From Leucobacter tardus (GTDB taxonomy: Bacteria > Actinomycetota > Actinomycetes > Actinomycetales > Microbacteriaceae): a DNA stretch of 64,000 bases. The notes beneath the pieces were generated by a model. It did not search any database and was not told where the DNA came from. It saw nothing but the letters and a program-made list of their open reading frames with translations. Positions 1-8,327 of this stretch are shown here, piece after piece (position 1 is the first letter of the stretch; every line of letters begins with the position of its first letter). A program made the translations under genes and the position numbers. The stretch covers positions 1-64,000 of the forward strand of contig NZ_JAGFBF010000001.1 of assembly GCF_017583045.1 (NCBI RefSeq). The letters run 5' to 3'.

Positions 1-1252
1 GCGCGGGGTCGGTCGCGTTGCGACCGTCGGCGAAGAGCTTGATGCCCGGGAAGTCGGCGGGGCCGAGGTCGCGGTACTCCGCGTGGTCGGCCTGCAGGAT
101 CACGACGTCGGCGGGGTCGCCGATCGCGTGTGCGGTGAAGCCGTAACCGGCCAGCTCTGCATCGGAGAAGAGCGGGTCGTGCACCGTCACCTGCGCGCCG
201 CGGGCTTGAAGCGCCTCGACGGTCGGGAAGACGCCGGAGACCGCGGTCTCCTTCACGCCGCCGCGGTACGCGGCACCGAGAACGGTCACCCGGACTCCGG
301 AGAGGTCGCCGATGATCTCGGCCACCCGATCGACGACGTATGCGGGCATGGTCGCGTTGTAGTTGCGGGCAGTTCGCACGATGTCGGCGTCGGGATCCGT
401 CGACAGGTACAGGCGTGGGTAGACGGGAATGCAGTGCCCGCCGACCGCGATACCGGGCCGGTGGATGTGGCTGAACGGCTGCGAGTTGCAGGCCTCGATC
501 ACCTTGTAGACATCGATGCCCGCCACGTCGGCGTAGCGCGCGAACTGGTTCGCGAGCCCGATGTTGACGTCGCGGTAGGTCGTCTCGGCGAGCTTCGCCA
601 TCTCGGCGGCCTCAGCCGTGCCCATGTCCCACACGCCGTTCGGACGAGGCAGATCGTCGCGCGCATCGAACGTGAGCACCGACTCGTAGAACTCGATGGC
701 CTTCTGGGCGCCCGCCTCGTTCAGACCGCCGACGAGCTTCGGGTACTTCTTCAGATCGGCGTAGACGCGGCCCGTGAGCACCCGCTCGGGCGAGAACACG
801 AGGTGAAAGTCTTCGCCCTCGGTGAGCCCCGAGACCTCTTCGATCAGCGGCTTCCACCGGGTGCGGGTCGTGCCGACCGGAAGCGTGGTCTCGTACGACA
901 CGAGGGTGCCGGGTGTCAGGTGCTCGGCGAGCGAACGCGTGGCCGCATCCATCCACCCGAAGTCCGGCTGCCAGCTCTCCTCATCAACGAGCAGCGGCAC
1001 GACGAGCACGACGGCATCCGCTCCGGGGATCGCGTCGGCGTACTCGGTGGTCGCGCGCAACGCACCCGACGGCACCTGCTCGGCGAGCTTCTCGGCCAGC
1101 CCGGCCTCACCGGGGAAGGGCTCCTCACCGCGGTTGATGCAGTCGACCAGCGCACGGTTGACATCGACTCCGACGACCTCGTGCCCCATCGACGCGTACT
1201 GCGTCGCGAGCGGCAGACCGATTTTCCCTGTAGCTACTACGGCAATCTTCAC
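1..1252 (-). CDS. UDP-N-acetyl-hexosamine 6-dehydrogenase, copy 1 (partial, runs off left edge)
   Basis: NAD-dependent oxidation of the C6 hydroxyl of a UDP-HexNAc (GlcNAc or ManNAc) to the uronate, a cytoplasmic step in making acidic sugars for surface polymers. Seen: the same protein as the complete copy at 4724-6019, with the N-terminal GKIGLP dinucleotide-binding loop (9-14), SPERV (154-158) and the active-site Cys274 in GGHCIP. The start is GTG at 1252. The last 14 or so codons lie left of the window. Every stretch compared by eye is identical to the second copy, up to 14 bases upstream of the start codon, after which the sequences diverge completely. This copy is therefore cut off from the glycosyltransferase that precedes copy 2 and would need its own promoter. 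UDP-GlcNAc versus UDP-ManNAc cannot be decided from sequence. Confidence 0.93.
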   Translation of the reverse strand, partial: MKIAVVATGKIGLPLATQYASMGHEVVGVDVNRALVDCINRGEEPFPGEAGLAEKLAEQVPSGALRATTEYADAIPGADAVVLVVPLLVDEESWQPDFGWMDAATRSLAEHLTPGTLVSYETTLPVGTTRTRWKPLIEEVSGLTEGEDFHLVFSPERVLTGRVYADLKKYPKLVGGLNEAGAQKAIEFYESVLTFDARDDLPRPNGVWDMGTAEAAEMAKLAETTYRDVNIGLANQFARYADVAGIDVYKVIEACNSQPFSHIHRPGIAVGGHCIPVYPRLYLSTDPDADIVRTARNYNATMPAYVVDRVAEIIGDLSGVRVTVLGAAYRGGVKETAVSGVFPTVEALQARGAQVTVHDPLFSDAELAGYGFTAHAIGDPADVVILQADHAEYRDLGPADFPGIKLFADGRNATDPA

Positions 1253-1266
1253 GTGGGCAAGTCTAG
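1..1266. repeat. Direct repeat, left copy (exact duplicate of 4768-6033)
   Basis: The same sequence recurs at an offset of exactly 4767 bases in the same orientation. It covers the 6-dehydrogenase gene and ends at the CTAG just upstream of its start codon (1266 here, 6033 in the other copy). The left limit lies outside the window. No terminal inverted repeats or transposase accompany it. Perfect identity including third codon positions indicates a very recent duplication or gene conversion, or possibly an assembly error. Confidence 0.95.
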
Positions 1267-1679
1267 CCCGGCGTATGCTGCGAAAGGGGTCACTCCGGCA
1301 TTGGAACGGTCAAGACGCCGACTGGAATTTCCTCGCGAACTCCCCCGAAGAGATCTTTACCGCGCTGACTCGGCCTCGGCCGGCCCCGCTTCCGAAGCTC
1401 CCTACGGCGACGGCACCCGTAGCGGTTCTGGAGCAGCATTTCACGGCGTCGCCTTCGAGAGTCTGACGACATGGTCGGTACAGGGAAGGCGTCTTCCCTC
1501 CGACAAACTGACGCGCGTCACAGGCAGGGAATTCGCCTGTCACGACTCGCGCGGGCGCACGGCGCGTCGCCCCGCGGAACAGCACTGAGGTCCTAAAATT
1601 GCGATCTCACATTTTTCTCTGGCCTTTTCACAGAATCTGTCTACGATATACGAGGGTTCGAGACAGGGGAAAACAGAAC
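1267..1679. promoter_or_regulatory. 413-bp intergenic region upstream of the wall-binding protease
   Basis: I see no convincing gene here. The first two thirds are GC-rich; the last 90 bases (about 1595-1680) are conspicuously AT-rich and are probably the promoter and leader of the rightward protease gene. An AGGGGA Shine-Dalgarno lies 9 bases before its ATG. A small inverted repeat ACAGGC/GCCTGT occurs near 1520-1540. The region must also hold any promoter driving the leftward copy-1 dehydrogenase. No recognisable operator was found. Confidence 0.5.
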
Positions 1680-4634
1680 ATGCGCGCAGTAAGTCGATCA
1701 TTCATGGGTGCTGCCCTCGCTGCGCTGCTCGTATTGAGCGCGTCGCCGGCCTGGGCCCAAGACGCCACAACTCCGGATCCGGCCGTCGATCAAGAGGCGG
1801 AAGTCGATGTGCCGGCCGAAGAGTCGTCGGAGAGCACTCCCGCGACCGCTCCTCCGACTGAAGAGCCAGCACAACCTGAGCCGACTGAACAGTCGAACGA
1901 AGAGAGAGACACCTCTGAGCCCGACGGATCCGGTGGCGAGGATTCCAGCGAGAATGGTGCCGAGGTCTCGGACGAGGTCGATGTGACGGGCATCGTCATG
2001 ATGACGCCCGACGAGCCGCATCATAGCGAGGACGTCGTCGACGAGCTCAGCGAGAGCGGCGGCGGCGTGGCCATCGCAACTGAAGAGGGACCCATCATTC
2101 CCATCGATCCCGCGTCGATTGAGGGACAGCTCGAACCCGGAGCAGACTTCGACGGGTCCGTGACGCTCAGCGACTCCGTTCAAGAAGCCGTCGACGACGA
2201 ATTGAATCGCGATGCGGCACCGAGTGACGATGAGGTGCTCGAGGCACTGAGTAGCGTGGCGATCGCGTCCGAGGAGTACTTGCCTGCCGCGGGGACCCTG
2301 GCCGCCGCACAGGCGTCCGCCTCGAAGAAGCACCTGGTCGACATCGCGTGGGTCAACGGCGGATCCGCGCCGGGGTACACGGCTCTGCAGAACATGGTAC
2401 GGTCCTCATCCGGTTACTGGAGCGGACAGACGTCGCGGAGCGTCGACGGCCTCTCCATCACGAACACCCGCTCGTTCACTTACGCGGATCGCTGCAATTA
2501 CTGGGGCGCATGGGATGCGGCCGCGCGGCAGTTCGGCCGCACCGCGTACGACTACCAGGGCAGAAACGCCGCGCGTCATCTCGTCGTGTTCATGCAATCA
2601 GGAGGGTGCGGGTGGGCCGGTATGGGTACGCTCGGCTCTCTGCACAGCGGTGGAATGGTGTGGGTGGACCTGGCGGTTCGTCCGGGTGGCACGGCTGTGT
2701 CGCGCGCACAACCGACACTCGACCACGAGTTCGGGCACAACTTCGGTCTTGGACACTCGCATGCACGGCACTGCTCGGGCGCCAGGACCGATACAGCGAC
2801 GCAAGCGAAGTCCTGGCCGAGTACCGGCGGAACCCGACAGGTGCCCCTCGCACCCTGCTCGGATATCGAGTACGGGGATCACTGGAGTCCCATGGGTTTC
2901 GACAACTCGCTTCGCACGACGAAGAGCCCGTCCCTCACGATCCCGCAGCGAGAGGCACTCGGGGTACTCCAGTCGGGTTCGTTGCAGAACGTCAGTTCCT
3001 CTGCGGGAGTGACACAGACCTTTACCCTGCGCTCCCTGGATCAAGGCAGTGGTCTGCGCGGCCTCAAGGTGAAGAGTCCGACCTCCGGTGGCGATTTTTA
3101 TGTCGAGTACCGATCGGGAGCAGGGCAAGACTCCGGTGTGCCCTGGTCGAACGGCGACCTTTGGTACACCCCGAACGTACAGGGTACGTACATCAGCACT
3201 GGACTGCGTGTCGTCAAGGGTTACCCGGAGACTTGGTCGGGCGGCCGTGAGTTGCGCACCTCGGTCATTGCGCACACGGTTCGCTCAGGTCCCGATGCCG
3301 GAAAACACTATACGATCAAACCAGGACAGGGTAATGGCCCATACGGGGCAACCGTCCGAGTCACCAATGTTTCAAACACCCGGACGACTGCGACCGTCCG
3401 GATCGACTTCAAGGGGTTCCGTAGCGGCGGAAAGAAAGTGACCACCTCTGTAGTCGGCGGTGGATCGGCGACTCCTGGCAAGGATGTCAAGGCAGCACTC
3501 TCCGGCAGTTGGACCTCGCAGCTGGGTACGCCGACGAAGATCACCGAGTCGTACCAATGGTTGCGGAACGGGAAGGCCATATCCGGTGCGACGAAGAGCA
3601 CCTACCGGCTCAGTACCGCCGACGCGGGGCAGCAAATCGCTGTGAAAGTCGTTCCGAGCGCATCCGGCTTTATCAGCGGGGCGGGCTCGCAATCCGCAGC
3701 CACGAAAGTGTCTTCTGCACCGCAAGCCCCGTCGACCACCCGGTTTGCCGGGAAAGACCGATTTGCGAGCGCGGCGGCCATTTCGAAGAACAGCTTCCCG
3801 AAGACCACCGGCGGCACCGTGGTCGTCACGGTAGGCGCGAACATCGCCGAGGCGCTGAGTGCTGCTCCGCTCGCAACGCAGCTCAAAGGTCCGCTGCTCC
3901 TCGTTGAGCAGAATCGCGTGCCCGCCGCAACGAAGACCGAGCTGAATCGACTGAAGCCGAAGCGCGTCATCGTGGTCGGATCGACGCGAGCTGTCAGTCA
4001 GCGCGCCGCGAACGAGTTGAAAGCGACGGGTCGAACGATCGAGCGTGTCGCAGGCAACGATCAATACTCCACGTCCATCGCAGTGATGAAACGCGGGTGG
4101 CCGAACGGCACATCGCGAGCATTCGTGGCCTCGGGGACTCGTTTTCTCGAACCCATTGCAGCGTCCGCAGCAGCCGGATCGGCGGGTGCTCCCCTGATCC
4201 TCGTGCCCGGATCGGCCGCCCAGGCTCCCGCGACTACGCTGCGCGCGCTCAAGGACGCTGGCGTGAAACGCATCGACATCGCCGGCGGTAGCGGAGGGGT
4301 GTCCTCCGGCATCGAACGATCGCTTCGCGACGGCCGATCGATCACCAGACACTCCGGTGCGAGTTCTGCCGCGGTTTCCGCGAGTCTCGCGCGAAACCAA
4401 CACACGCGCGGCGGTGATATCTCCATTGCCTCCTCCTCGGCCTATCCGGAGGCGATGGCAGGAGCCGCGGCAGCGGGGAGTCGCAAGAGCCCGCTCGTGT
4501 TCGCGCAGCCGACCTGCATTCTCGGCCCAGTCGCTGACGCGATCACGGTGGTGTCACCGAAGCGCATCTGGCTCGTGGCACCCTCGAGCGCACTCGGCAG
4601 CCAGGTGCAGCGCGGGGATCGCTGCGCGTCCTAA
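1680..4634 (+). CDS. Secreted metzincin-like zinc protease with C-terminal cell-wall-binding (CWB2) repeats
   Basis: 984 aa. Residues 1-27 are a Sec signal peptide ending AWAQ. Residues 28-130 are an acidic Pro/Glu/Thr-rich stalk. The central domain has the zinc motif HEFGHNFGLGH (349-359) and a downstream Met in SPMGF (405) that could be the metzincin Met-turn. An Ig-like module with YQWLRNG follows at about 610-680. From about 686 to the end come three repeats of about 95 aa beginning TTRFAGKDRF, the CWB2 type that in clostridia anchors proteins non-covalently to anionic wall polymers. I chose ATG 1680 because it has a Shine-Dalgarno and opens the signal peptide; an upstream in-frame ATG at 1599 lacks both. 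Inferred role: wall-anchored extracellular protease. Its target is unknown. It sits between two exact copies of the dehydrogenase gene, inside a polymer locus that could make its ligand. Confidence 0.85.
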   Translation: MRAVSRSFMGAALAALLVLSASPAWAQDATTPDPAVDQEAEVDVPAEESSESTPATAPPTEEPAQPEPTEQSNEERDTSEPDGSGGEDSSENGAEVSDEVDVTGIVMMTPDEPHHSEDVVDELSESGGGVAIATEEGPIIPIDPASIEGQLEPGADFDGSVTLSDSVQEAVDDELNRDAAPSDDEVLEALSSVAIASEEYLPAAGTLAAAQASASKKHLVDIAWVNGGSAPGYTALQNMVRSSSGYWSGQTSRSVDGLSITNTRSFTYADRCNYWGAWDAAARQFGRTAYDYQGRNAARHLVVFMQSGGCGWAGMGTLGSLHSGGMVWVDLAVRPGGTAVSRAQPTLDHEFGHNFGLGHSHARHCSGARTDTATQAKSWPSTGGTRQVPLAPCSDIEYGDHWSPMGFDNSLRTTKSPSLTIPQREALGVLQSGSLQNVSSSAGVTQTFTLRSLDQGSGLRGLKVKSPTSGGDFYVEYRSGAGQDSGVPWSNGDLWYTPNVQGTYISTGLRVVKGYPETWSGGRELRTSVIAHTVRSGPDAGKHYTIKPGQGNGPYGATVRVTNVSNTRTTATVRIDFKGFRSGGKKVTTSVVGGGSATPGKDVKAALSGSWTSQLGTPTKITESYQWLRNGKAISGATKSTYRLSTADAGQQIAVKVVPSASGFISGAGSQSAATKVSSAPQAPSTTRFAGKDRFASAAAISKNSFPKTTGGTVVVTVGANIAEALSAAPLATQLKGPLLLVEQNRVPAATKTELNRLKPKRVIVVGSTRAVSQRAANELKATGRTIERVAGNDQYSTSIAVMKRGWPNGTSRAFVASGTRFLEPIAASAAAGSAGAPLILVPGSAAQAPATTLRALKDAGVKRIDIAGGSGGVSSGIERSLRDGRSITRHSGASSAAVSASLARNQHTRGGDISIASSSAYPEAMAGAAAAGSRKSPLVFAQPTCILGPVADAITVVSPKRIWLVAPSSALGSQVQRGDRCAS

Positions 4635-4677
4635 GCCTCGGCAAGGTCAGTGACGACCTGTCGGGCACGAGCCTGCT

Positions 4678-4721
4678 CGGTGCGGGATCGGACGGCCACT
4701 CGGCCCGCCGACCCCGCACCG
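4678..4721. terminator. Hairpin between convergent genes
   Basis: Inverted repeat CGGTGCGGG at 4678-4686 pairs with CCCGCACCG at 4713-4721; inner CGG/CCG bases extend the stem. It lies between the stop codons of the protease (4634) and dehydrogenase copy 2 (4724), where a bidirectional terminator is expected. There is no clear U-tract. Confidence 0.55.
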
Positions 4722-4723
4722 AT

Positions 4724-6019
4724 TCAGCTGCCGGCGCCGATCACGATCCGGGGCACACCGGTCCATCGCGCGGGGTCGGTCGCGTTGCGACCGTCGGCGA
4801 AGAGCTTGATGCCCGGGAAGTCGGCGGGGCCGAGGTCGCGGTACTCCGCGTGGTCGGCCTGCAGGATCACGACGTCGGCGGGGTCGCCGATCGCGTGTGC
4901 GGTGAAGCCGTAACCGGCCAGCTCTGCATCGGAGAAGAGCGGGTCGTGCACCGTCACCTGCGCGCCGCGGGCTTGAAGCGCCTCGACGGTCGGGAAGACG
5001 CCGGAGACCGCGGTCTCCTTCACGCCGCCGCGGTACGCGGCACCGAGAACGGTCACCCGGACTCCGGAGAGGTCGCCGATGATCTCGGCCACCCGATCGA
5101 CGACGTATGCGGGCATGGTCGCGTTGTAGTTGCGGGCAGTTCGCACGATGTCGGCGTCGGGATCCGTCGACAGGTACAGGCGTGGGTAGACGGGAATGCA
5201 GTGCCCGCCGACCGCGATACCGGGCCGGTGGATGTGGCTGAACGGCTGCGAGTTGCAGGCCTCGATCACCTTGTAGACATCGATGCCCGCCACGTCGGCG
5301 TAGCGCGCGAACTGGTTCGCGAGCCCGATGTTGACGTCGCGGTAGGTCGTCTCGGCGAGCTTCGCCATCTCGGCGGCCTCAGCCGTGCCCATGTCCCACA
5401 CGCCGTTCGGACGAGGCAGATCGTCGCGCGCATCGAACGTGAGCACCGACTCGTAGAACTCGATGGCCTTCTGGGCGCCCGCCTCGTTCAGACCGCCGAC
5501 GAGCTTCGGGTACTTCTTCAGATCGGCGTAGACGCGGCCCGTGAGCACCCGCTCGGGCGAGAACACGAGGTGAAAGTCTTCGCCCTCGGTGAGCCCCGAG
5601 ACCTCTTCGATCAGCGGCTTCCACCGGGTGCGGGTCGTGCCGACCGGAAGCGTGGTCTCGTACGACACGAGGGTGCCGGGTGTCAGGTGCTCGGCGAGCG
5701 AACGCGTGGCCGCATCCATCCACCCGAAGTCCGGCTGCCAGCTCTCCTCATCAACGAGCAGCGGCACGACGAGCACGACGGCATCCGCTCCGGGGATCGC
5801 GTCGGCGTACTCGGTGGTCGCGCGCAACGCACCCGACGGCACCTGCTCGGCGAGCTTCTCGGCCAGCCCGGCCTCACCGGGGAAGGGCTCCTCACCGCGG
5901 TTGATGCAGTCGACCAGCGCACGGTTGACATCGACTCCGACGACCTCGTGCCCCATCGACGCGTACTGCGTCGCGAGCGGCAGACCGATTTTCCCTGTAG
6001 CTACTACGGCAATCTTCAC
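4724..6019 (-). CDS. UDP-N-acetyl-hexosamine 6-dehydrogenase, copy 2 (complete)
   Basis: 431 aa, the usual length for the UDP-Glc/GDP-Man dehydrogenase family (WecC/WbpA-like). N-terminal Rossmann domain with GKIGLP (9-14), SPERV (154-158), catalytic Cys274 in GGHCIP, and a C-terminal UDP-binding domain. The family makes UDP-HexNAc uronates from UDP-HexNAc with two NAD+. The GTG start lies 10 bases after the stop of the upstream glycosyltransferase, so in this copy the gene is the last of a short leftward operon, which makes it the likelier ancestral position. With the 2-epimerase at 7251 it could supply UDP-ManNAcA. With the Gfo/Idh, DegT and LpxA-like genes it could feed a 2,3-diamino-uronate pathway. 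Confidence 0.93.
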   Translation of the reverse strand: MKIAVVATGKIGLPLATQYASMGHEVVGVDVNRALVDCINRGEEPFPGEAGLAEKLAEQVPSGALRATTEYADAIPGADAVVLVVPLLVDEESWQPDFGWMDAATRSLAEHLTPGTLVSYETTLPVGTTRTRWKPLIEEVSGLTEGEDFHLVFSPERVLTGRVYADLKKYPKLVGGLNEAGAQKAIEFYESVLTFDARDDLPRPNGVWDMGTAEAAEMAKLAETTYRDVNIGLANQFARYADVAGIDVYKVIEACNSQPFSHIHRPGIAVGGHCIPVYPRLYLSTDPDADIVRTARNYNATMPAYVVDRVAEIIGDLSGVRVTVLGAAYRGGVKETAVSGVFPTVEALQARGAQVTVHDPLFSDAELAGYGFTAHAIGDPADVVILQADHAEYRDLGPADFPGIKLFADGRNATDPARWTGVPRIVIGAGS

Positions 6020-6033
6020 GTGGGCAAGTCTAG
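4768..6033. repeat. Direct repeat, right copy (exact duplicate of 1-1266)
   Basis: Partner of the repeat at the left edge. The identity ends at 6033, which coincides with the stop-codon triplet of the next gene upstream (6030-6032). The protease gene and its flanks (1267-4767) lie between the two copies. RecA-mediated recombination between them would excise or amplify that 4.77-kb unit. Confidence 0.95.
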
Positions 6034-7172
6034 TGTCGTCGCGCCATCCATCCCCGAATCGCCCGATCGTACACCCCGCGGTACTCTACCGATCGCGTCT
6101 CAGGGGAGAACCGCGAAGCAGCGTAGTCCGAGATCCGTAGCTTCGTCCACAGCTCCGGATCTGAGAGAAGCTCCAGCACGGCGTCCGCCAACACTCCAGG
6201 AGATCGCTCATCGACCACTCTCGAAGCCTCGGGGGGTAAGAACTCCTCGTGACCCCCTGTTCCGCTGGCCACGACCGGCAACCCGTGCGCGAGGGCCTCC
6301 GCGATCGCGACTCCGAACGTCTCGGTCTCAACGGGCAGGAGGAACACGTCGGCGTCGAGCAGTTCCTCCGAGAGCTTCTCGGGCGGGAGATGGCCCGGCA
6401 AATGCAGATGATCTGTGACACCCGCTGCGGCAACCCTCCGCCGCAGTTTGACGGCGAGGTCTCCTTCTCCCACCCAGGTCAGGGAGGCGTCAATGCTTCG
6501 CTGACGCATCTCGATCATCGCCTCCACCGCCTGCATCGGCCCCTTCCGGTCCACGACGCCGCCGACGCCGAGGAGCCGCACTCGCATGGGGGTGGAGCCG
6601 ATAGCCTCAGGTCGGTGCTCGAGGATCCTCTGCACGGGCATCATCACTTCGTTGCCGACCACCGTCGAGGGGACTCGACGGTAACGATCGATAACGGCGG
6701 CGAGCGAACTGCTCACCGCGACGGTCTCAGTCGGGTACCTGAAGAGGCGTTTCAACGCTCCGAGAGCGATTGCCTCCGCACGCGAGCGCGGAGGAGCAAT
6801 GAGCTGGGAATAGTGCTCGGTGTGCACCCAGGGGATTCGCGGGCGGGCGAGGCGCATGACCGGGAGGGCCGAGAAGGCCATGGAGTGCACGAGGTCCGCT
6901 TCGTTCAGCATCTCTCTCACACGGCGCACCGCAGGCAAAAGCGTCGCGGGACTCGCGATGCCGTACGGCACTCGTTCGATGCCGAACCCCTCATCAGCGA
7001 CACTGATGAAGGACTCGTCCGCAGATACGAACTCGGGCCGCACCAGGTGGAGCACTGTAACCTCGTGCTCCCGCGCGAGCAGCCGCACGTCTCTGAGATT
7101 GAAGATCCCCGATCCGGGAGCCAGATCACTGGGAAACCAGGGAACCACCACCAGCACGCGCATACCCGTCAT
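6030..7172 (-). CDS. GT4 family glycosyltransferase
   Basis: About 380 aa. GT-B fold: an N-terminal MRVLVVVPWFPSD strand with an acceptor-side domain, then a C-terminal donor domain with GVGGVVDRKG and the EX7E-like motif ETETFGVAIAEALAHG typical of retaining GT4 enzymes (the WcaI/RfaB group). It transfers a sugar from an NDP donor, probably to a lipid-linked intermediate on the cytoplasmic face of the membrane. The start is uncertain: ATG 7172 or ATG 7163, neither with a good Shine-Dalgarno; longer frames would run into the divergent 2-epimerase. It is followed 10 bases later by the 6-dehydrogenase, with which it is probably co-transcribed. Confidence 0.85.
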   Translation of the reverse strand: MTGMRVLVVVPWFPSDLAPGSGIFNLRDVRLLAREHEVTVLHLVRPEFVSADESFISVADEGFGIERVPYGIASPATLLPAVRRVREMLNEADLVHSMAFSALPVMRLARPRIPWVHTEHYSQLIAPPRSRAEAIALGALKRLFRYPTETVAVSSSLAAVIDRYRRVPSTVVGNEVMMPVQRILEHRPEAIGSTPMRVRLLGVGGVVDRKGPMQAVEAMIEMRQRSIDASLTWVGEGDLAVKLRRRVAAAGVTDHLHLPGHLPPEKLSEELLDADVFLLPVETETFGVAIAEALAHGLPVVASGTGGHEEFLPPEASRVVDERSPGVLADAVLELLSDPELWTKLRISDYAASRFSPETRSVEYRGVYDRAIRGWMARRH

Positions 7173-7250
7173 GGTATCGGCTACCGGACGCAGGCGGGCA
7201 CCCCACCCGGTCGTAAGGCTCGACAGCAAATCGTTGCATAGGATGAGGGT

Positions 7251-8327
7251 GTGAAAATCATGAGCGTTGTCGGCGCGCGCCCGCAGTTCGTAAAGCTGGC
7301 TCCTATCGCCCAAGCTTTGATCACCGCTGGTCACGAGCACGTCATCGTCCACACCGGGCAGCACTACGATCCGATGTTGTCGGACGTGTTCTTCCACGAC
7401 CTCGGCATTCCCGAGCCCGATGCCCACCTCGGGGTCGGCTCAGGCTCGCACGGCGTTCAGACGGGAGCGATGCTCGCTCACATGGACGAGGTGCTCGAGC
7501 GCTTCAAGCCCGACTGCGTTCTCGTCTACGGGGACACAAACTCGACACTTGCGGCCGCGGTAAGCGCAGTAAAGCTCCACTTCCCTGTGGCGCACCTGGA
7601 AGCGGGCCTACGGTCGTTCAACCGCTCCATGCCCGAGGAGCACAACCGGGTGCTCACCGACCATGCTGCAGACCTCTGTCTCGCTCCGACCGAGGTCGCG
7701 GTGCAGCACCTTTCGACGGAGGGCCTCGCAGGCCGGTCGGTGCTCGTCGGGGACGTGATGACGGACGTCCTGTTCCAGGTTCGCGATGCCGTGCTCGCCT
7801 CCGACGCCGTAAACCCGCTCGACGACCTCGATGCGCCTCACGGATACTACGTCGCGACGATCCATCGAGCCGAGAACACGAACGAGCCCGAGCGCCTGCG
7901 CGAGGTGGTCGAAGCTCTCGCTGCGGCGGATCGACCGGTGATTCTCCTGGCTCACCCCCGCGTTCGCGCGAAAGCGGAAGAGCACGGCATCCCTCTGAAT
8001 ACCGGCGCGCTCGTTACCCGGGATCCGCTCCCCTACCCTGGACTGATCGCGGCGGTGCTCGGCAGTGCCGGAGTCGTCACTGATTCGGGAGGCTTGCAGA
8101 AGGAAGCATTTCTCCTGCGCATCCCGTGCACCACTGTCCGACACGAGACCGAGTGGGTGGAGACGATCGACCTCGGATGGAACGTACTCGCCAACACGAC
8201 GGATCAGATCACTTCGGCGTTGACGAGACCTGCTCCCGCGCATACCGATGCCGCACCGTACGGCGATGGTCACGCCGCAGAACGAGCGGTCGAGGCGATC
8301 AGGGAAGCTCTAGCGAACCAGGAGTGA
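7251..8327 (+). CDS. wecB: UDP-N-acetylglucosamine 2-epimerase (non-hydrolysing)
   Basis: 358 aa, typical length. It interconverts UDP-GlcNAc and UDP-ManNAc, or a 3-acetamido uronate analogue in the WbpI subgroup. Seen: the N-terminal SVVGARPQFVKLAP loop, LEAGLRSFNRSMPEEHNR with the conserved acidic residues, and the UDP-binding TDSGGLQKEA near the C-terminus. The start is GTG 7251, following AGGA; ATG 7260 is an alternative. It is divergent from the GT4 gene (78 bp between them), and its 3' end overlaps the convergent fused glycosyltransferase gene by 18 bases. Substrate assignment (plain UDP-GlcNAc or the diacetamido uronate) cannot be read from the sequence. Confidence 0.93.
   Translation: MKIMSVVGARPQFVKLAPIAQALITAGHEHVIVHTGQHYDPMLSDVFFHDLGIPEPDAHLGVGSGSHGVQTGAMLAHMDEVLERFKPDCVLVYGDTNSTLAAAVSAVKLHFPVAHLEAGLRSFNRSMPEEHNRVLTDHAADLCLAPTEVAVQHLSTEGLAGRSVLVGDVMTDVLFQVRDAVLASDAVNPLDDLDAPHGYYVATIHRAENTNEPERLREVVEALAAADRPVILLAHPRVRAKAEEHGIPLNTGALVTRDPLPYPGLIAAVLGSAGVVTDSGGLQKEAFLLRIPCTTVRHETEWVETIDLGWNVLANTTDQITSALTRPAPAHTDAAPYGDGHAAERAVEAIREALANQE

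Noticed and set aside
83..1588. Long rightward open frame opposite dehydrogenase copy 1, with an identical partner at 4850-6418
   Set aside because: It is antisense to a clear enzyme gene, its composition is that of a reverse-complemented GC-rich gene, and its duplication follows simply from the DNA repeat.
1..6033. Composite transposon or insertion-sequence pair around the protease gene
   Set aside because: The repeated segment is a metabolic gene with no transposase, no terminal inverted repeats and no recognisable target duplication.
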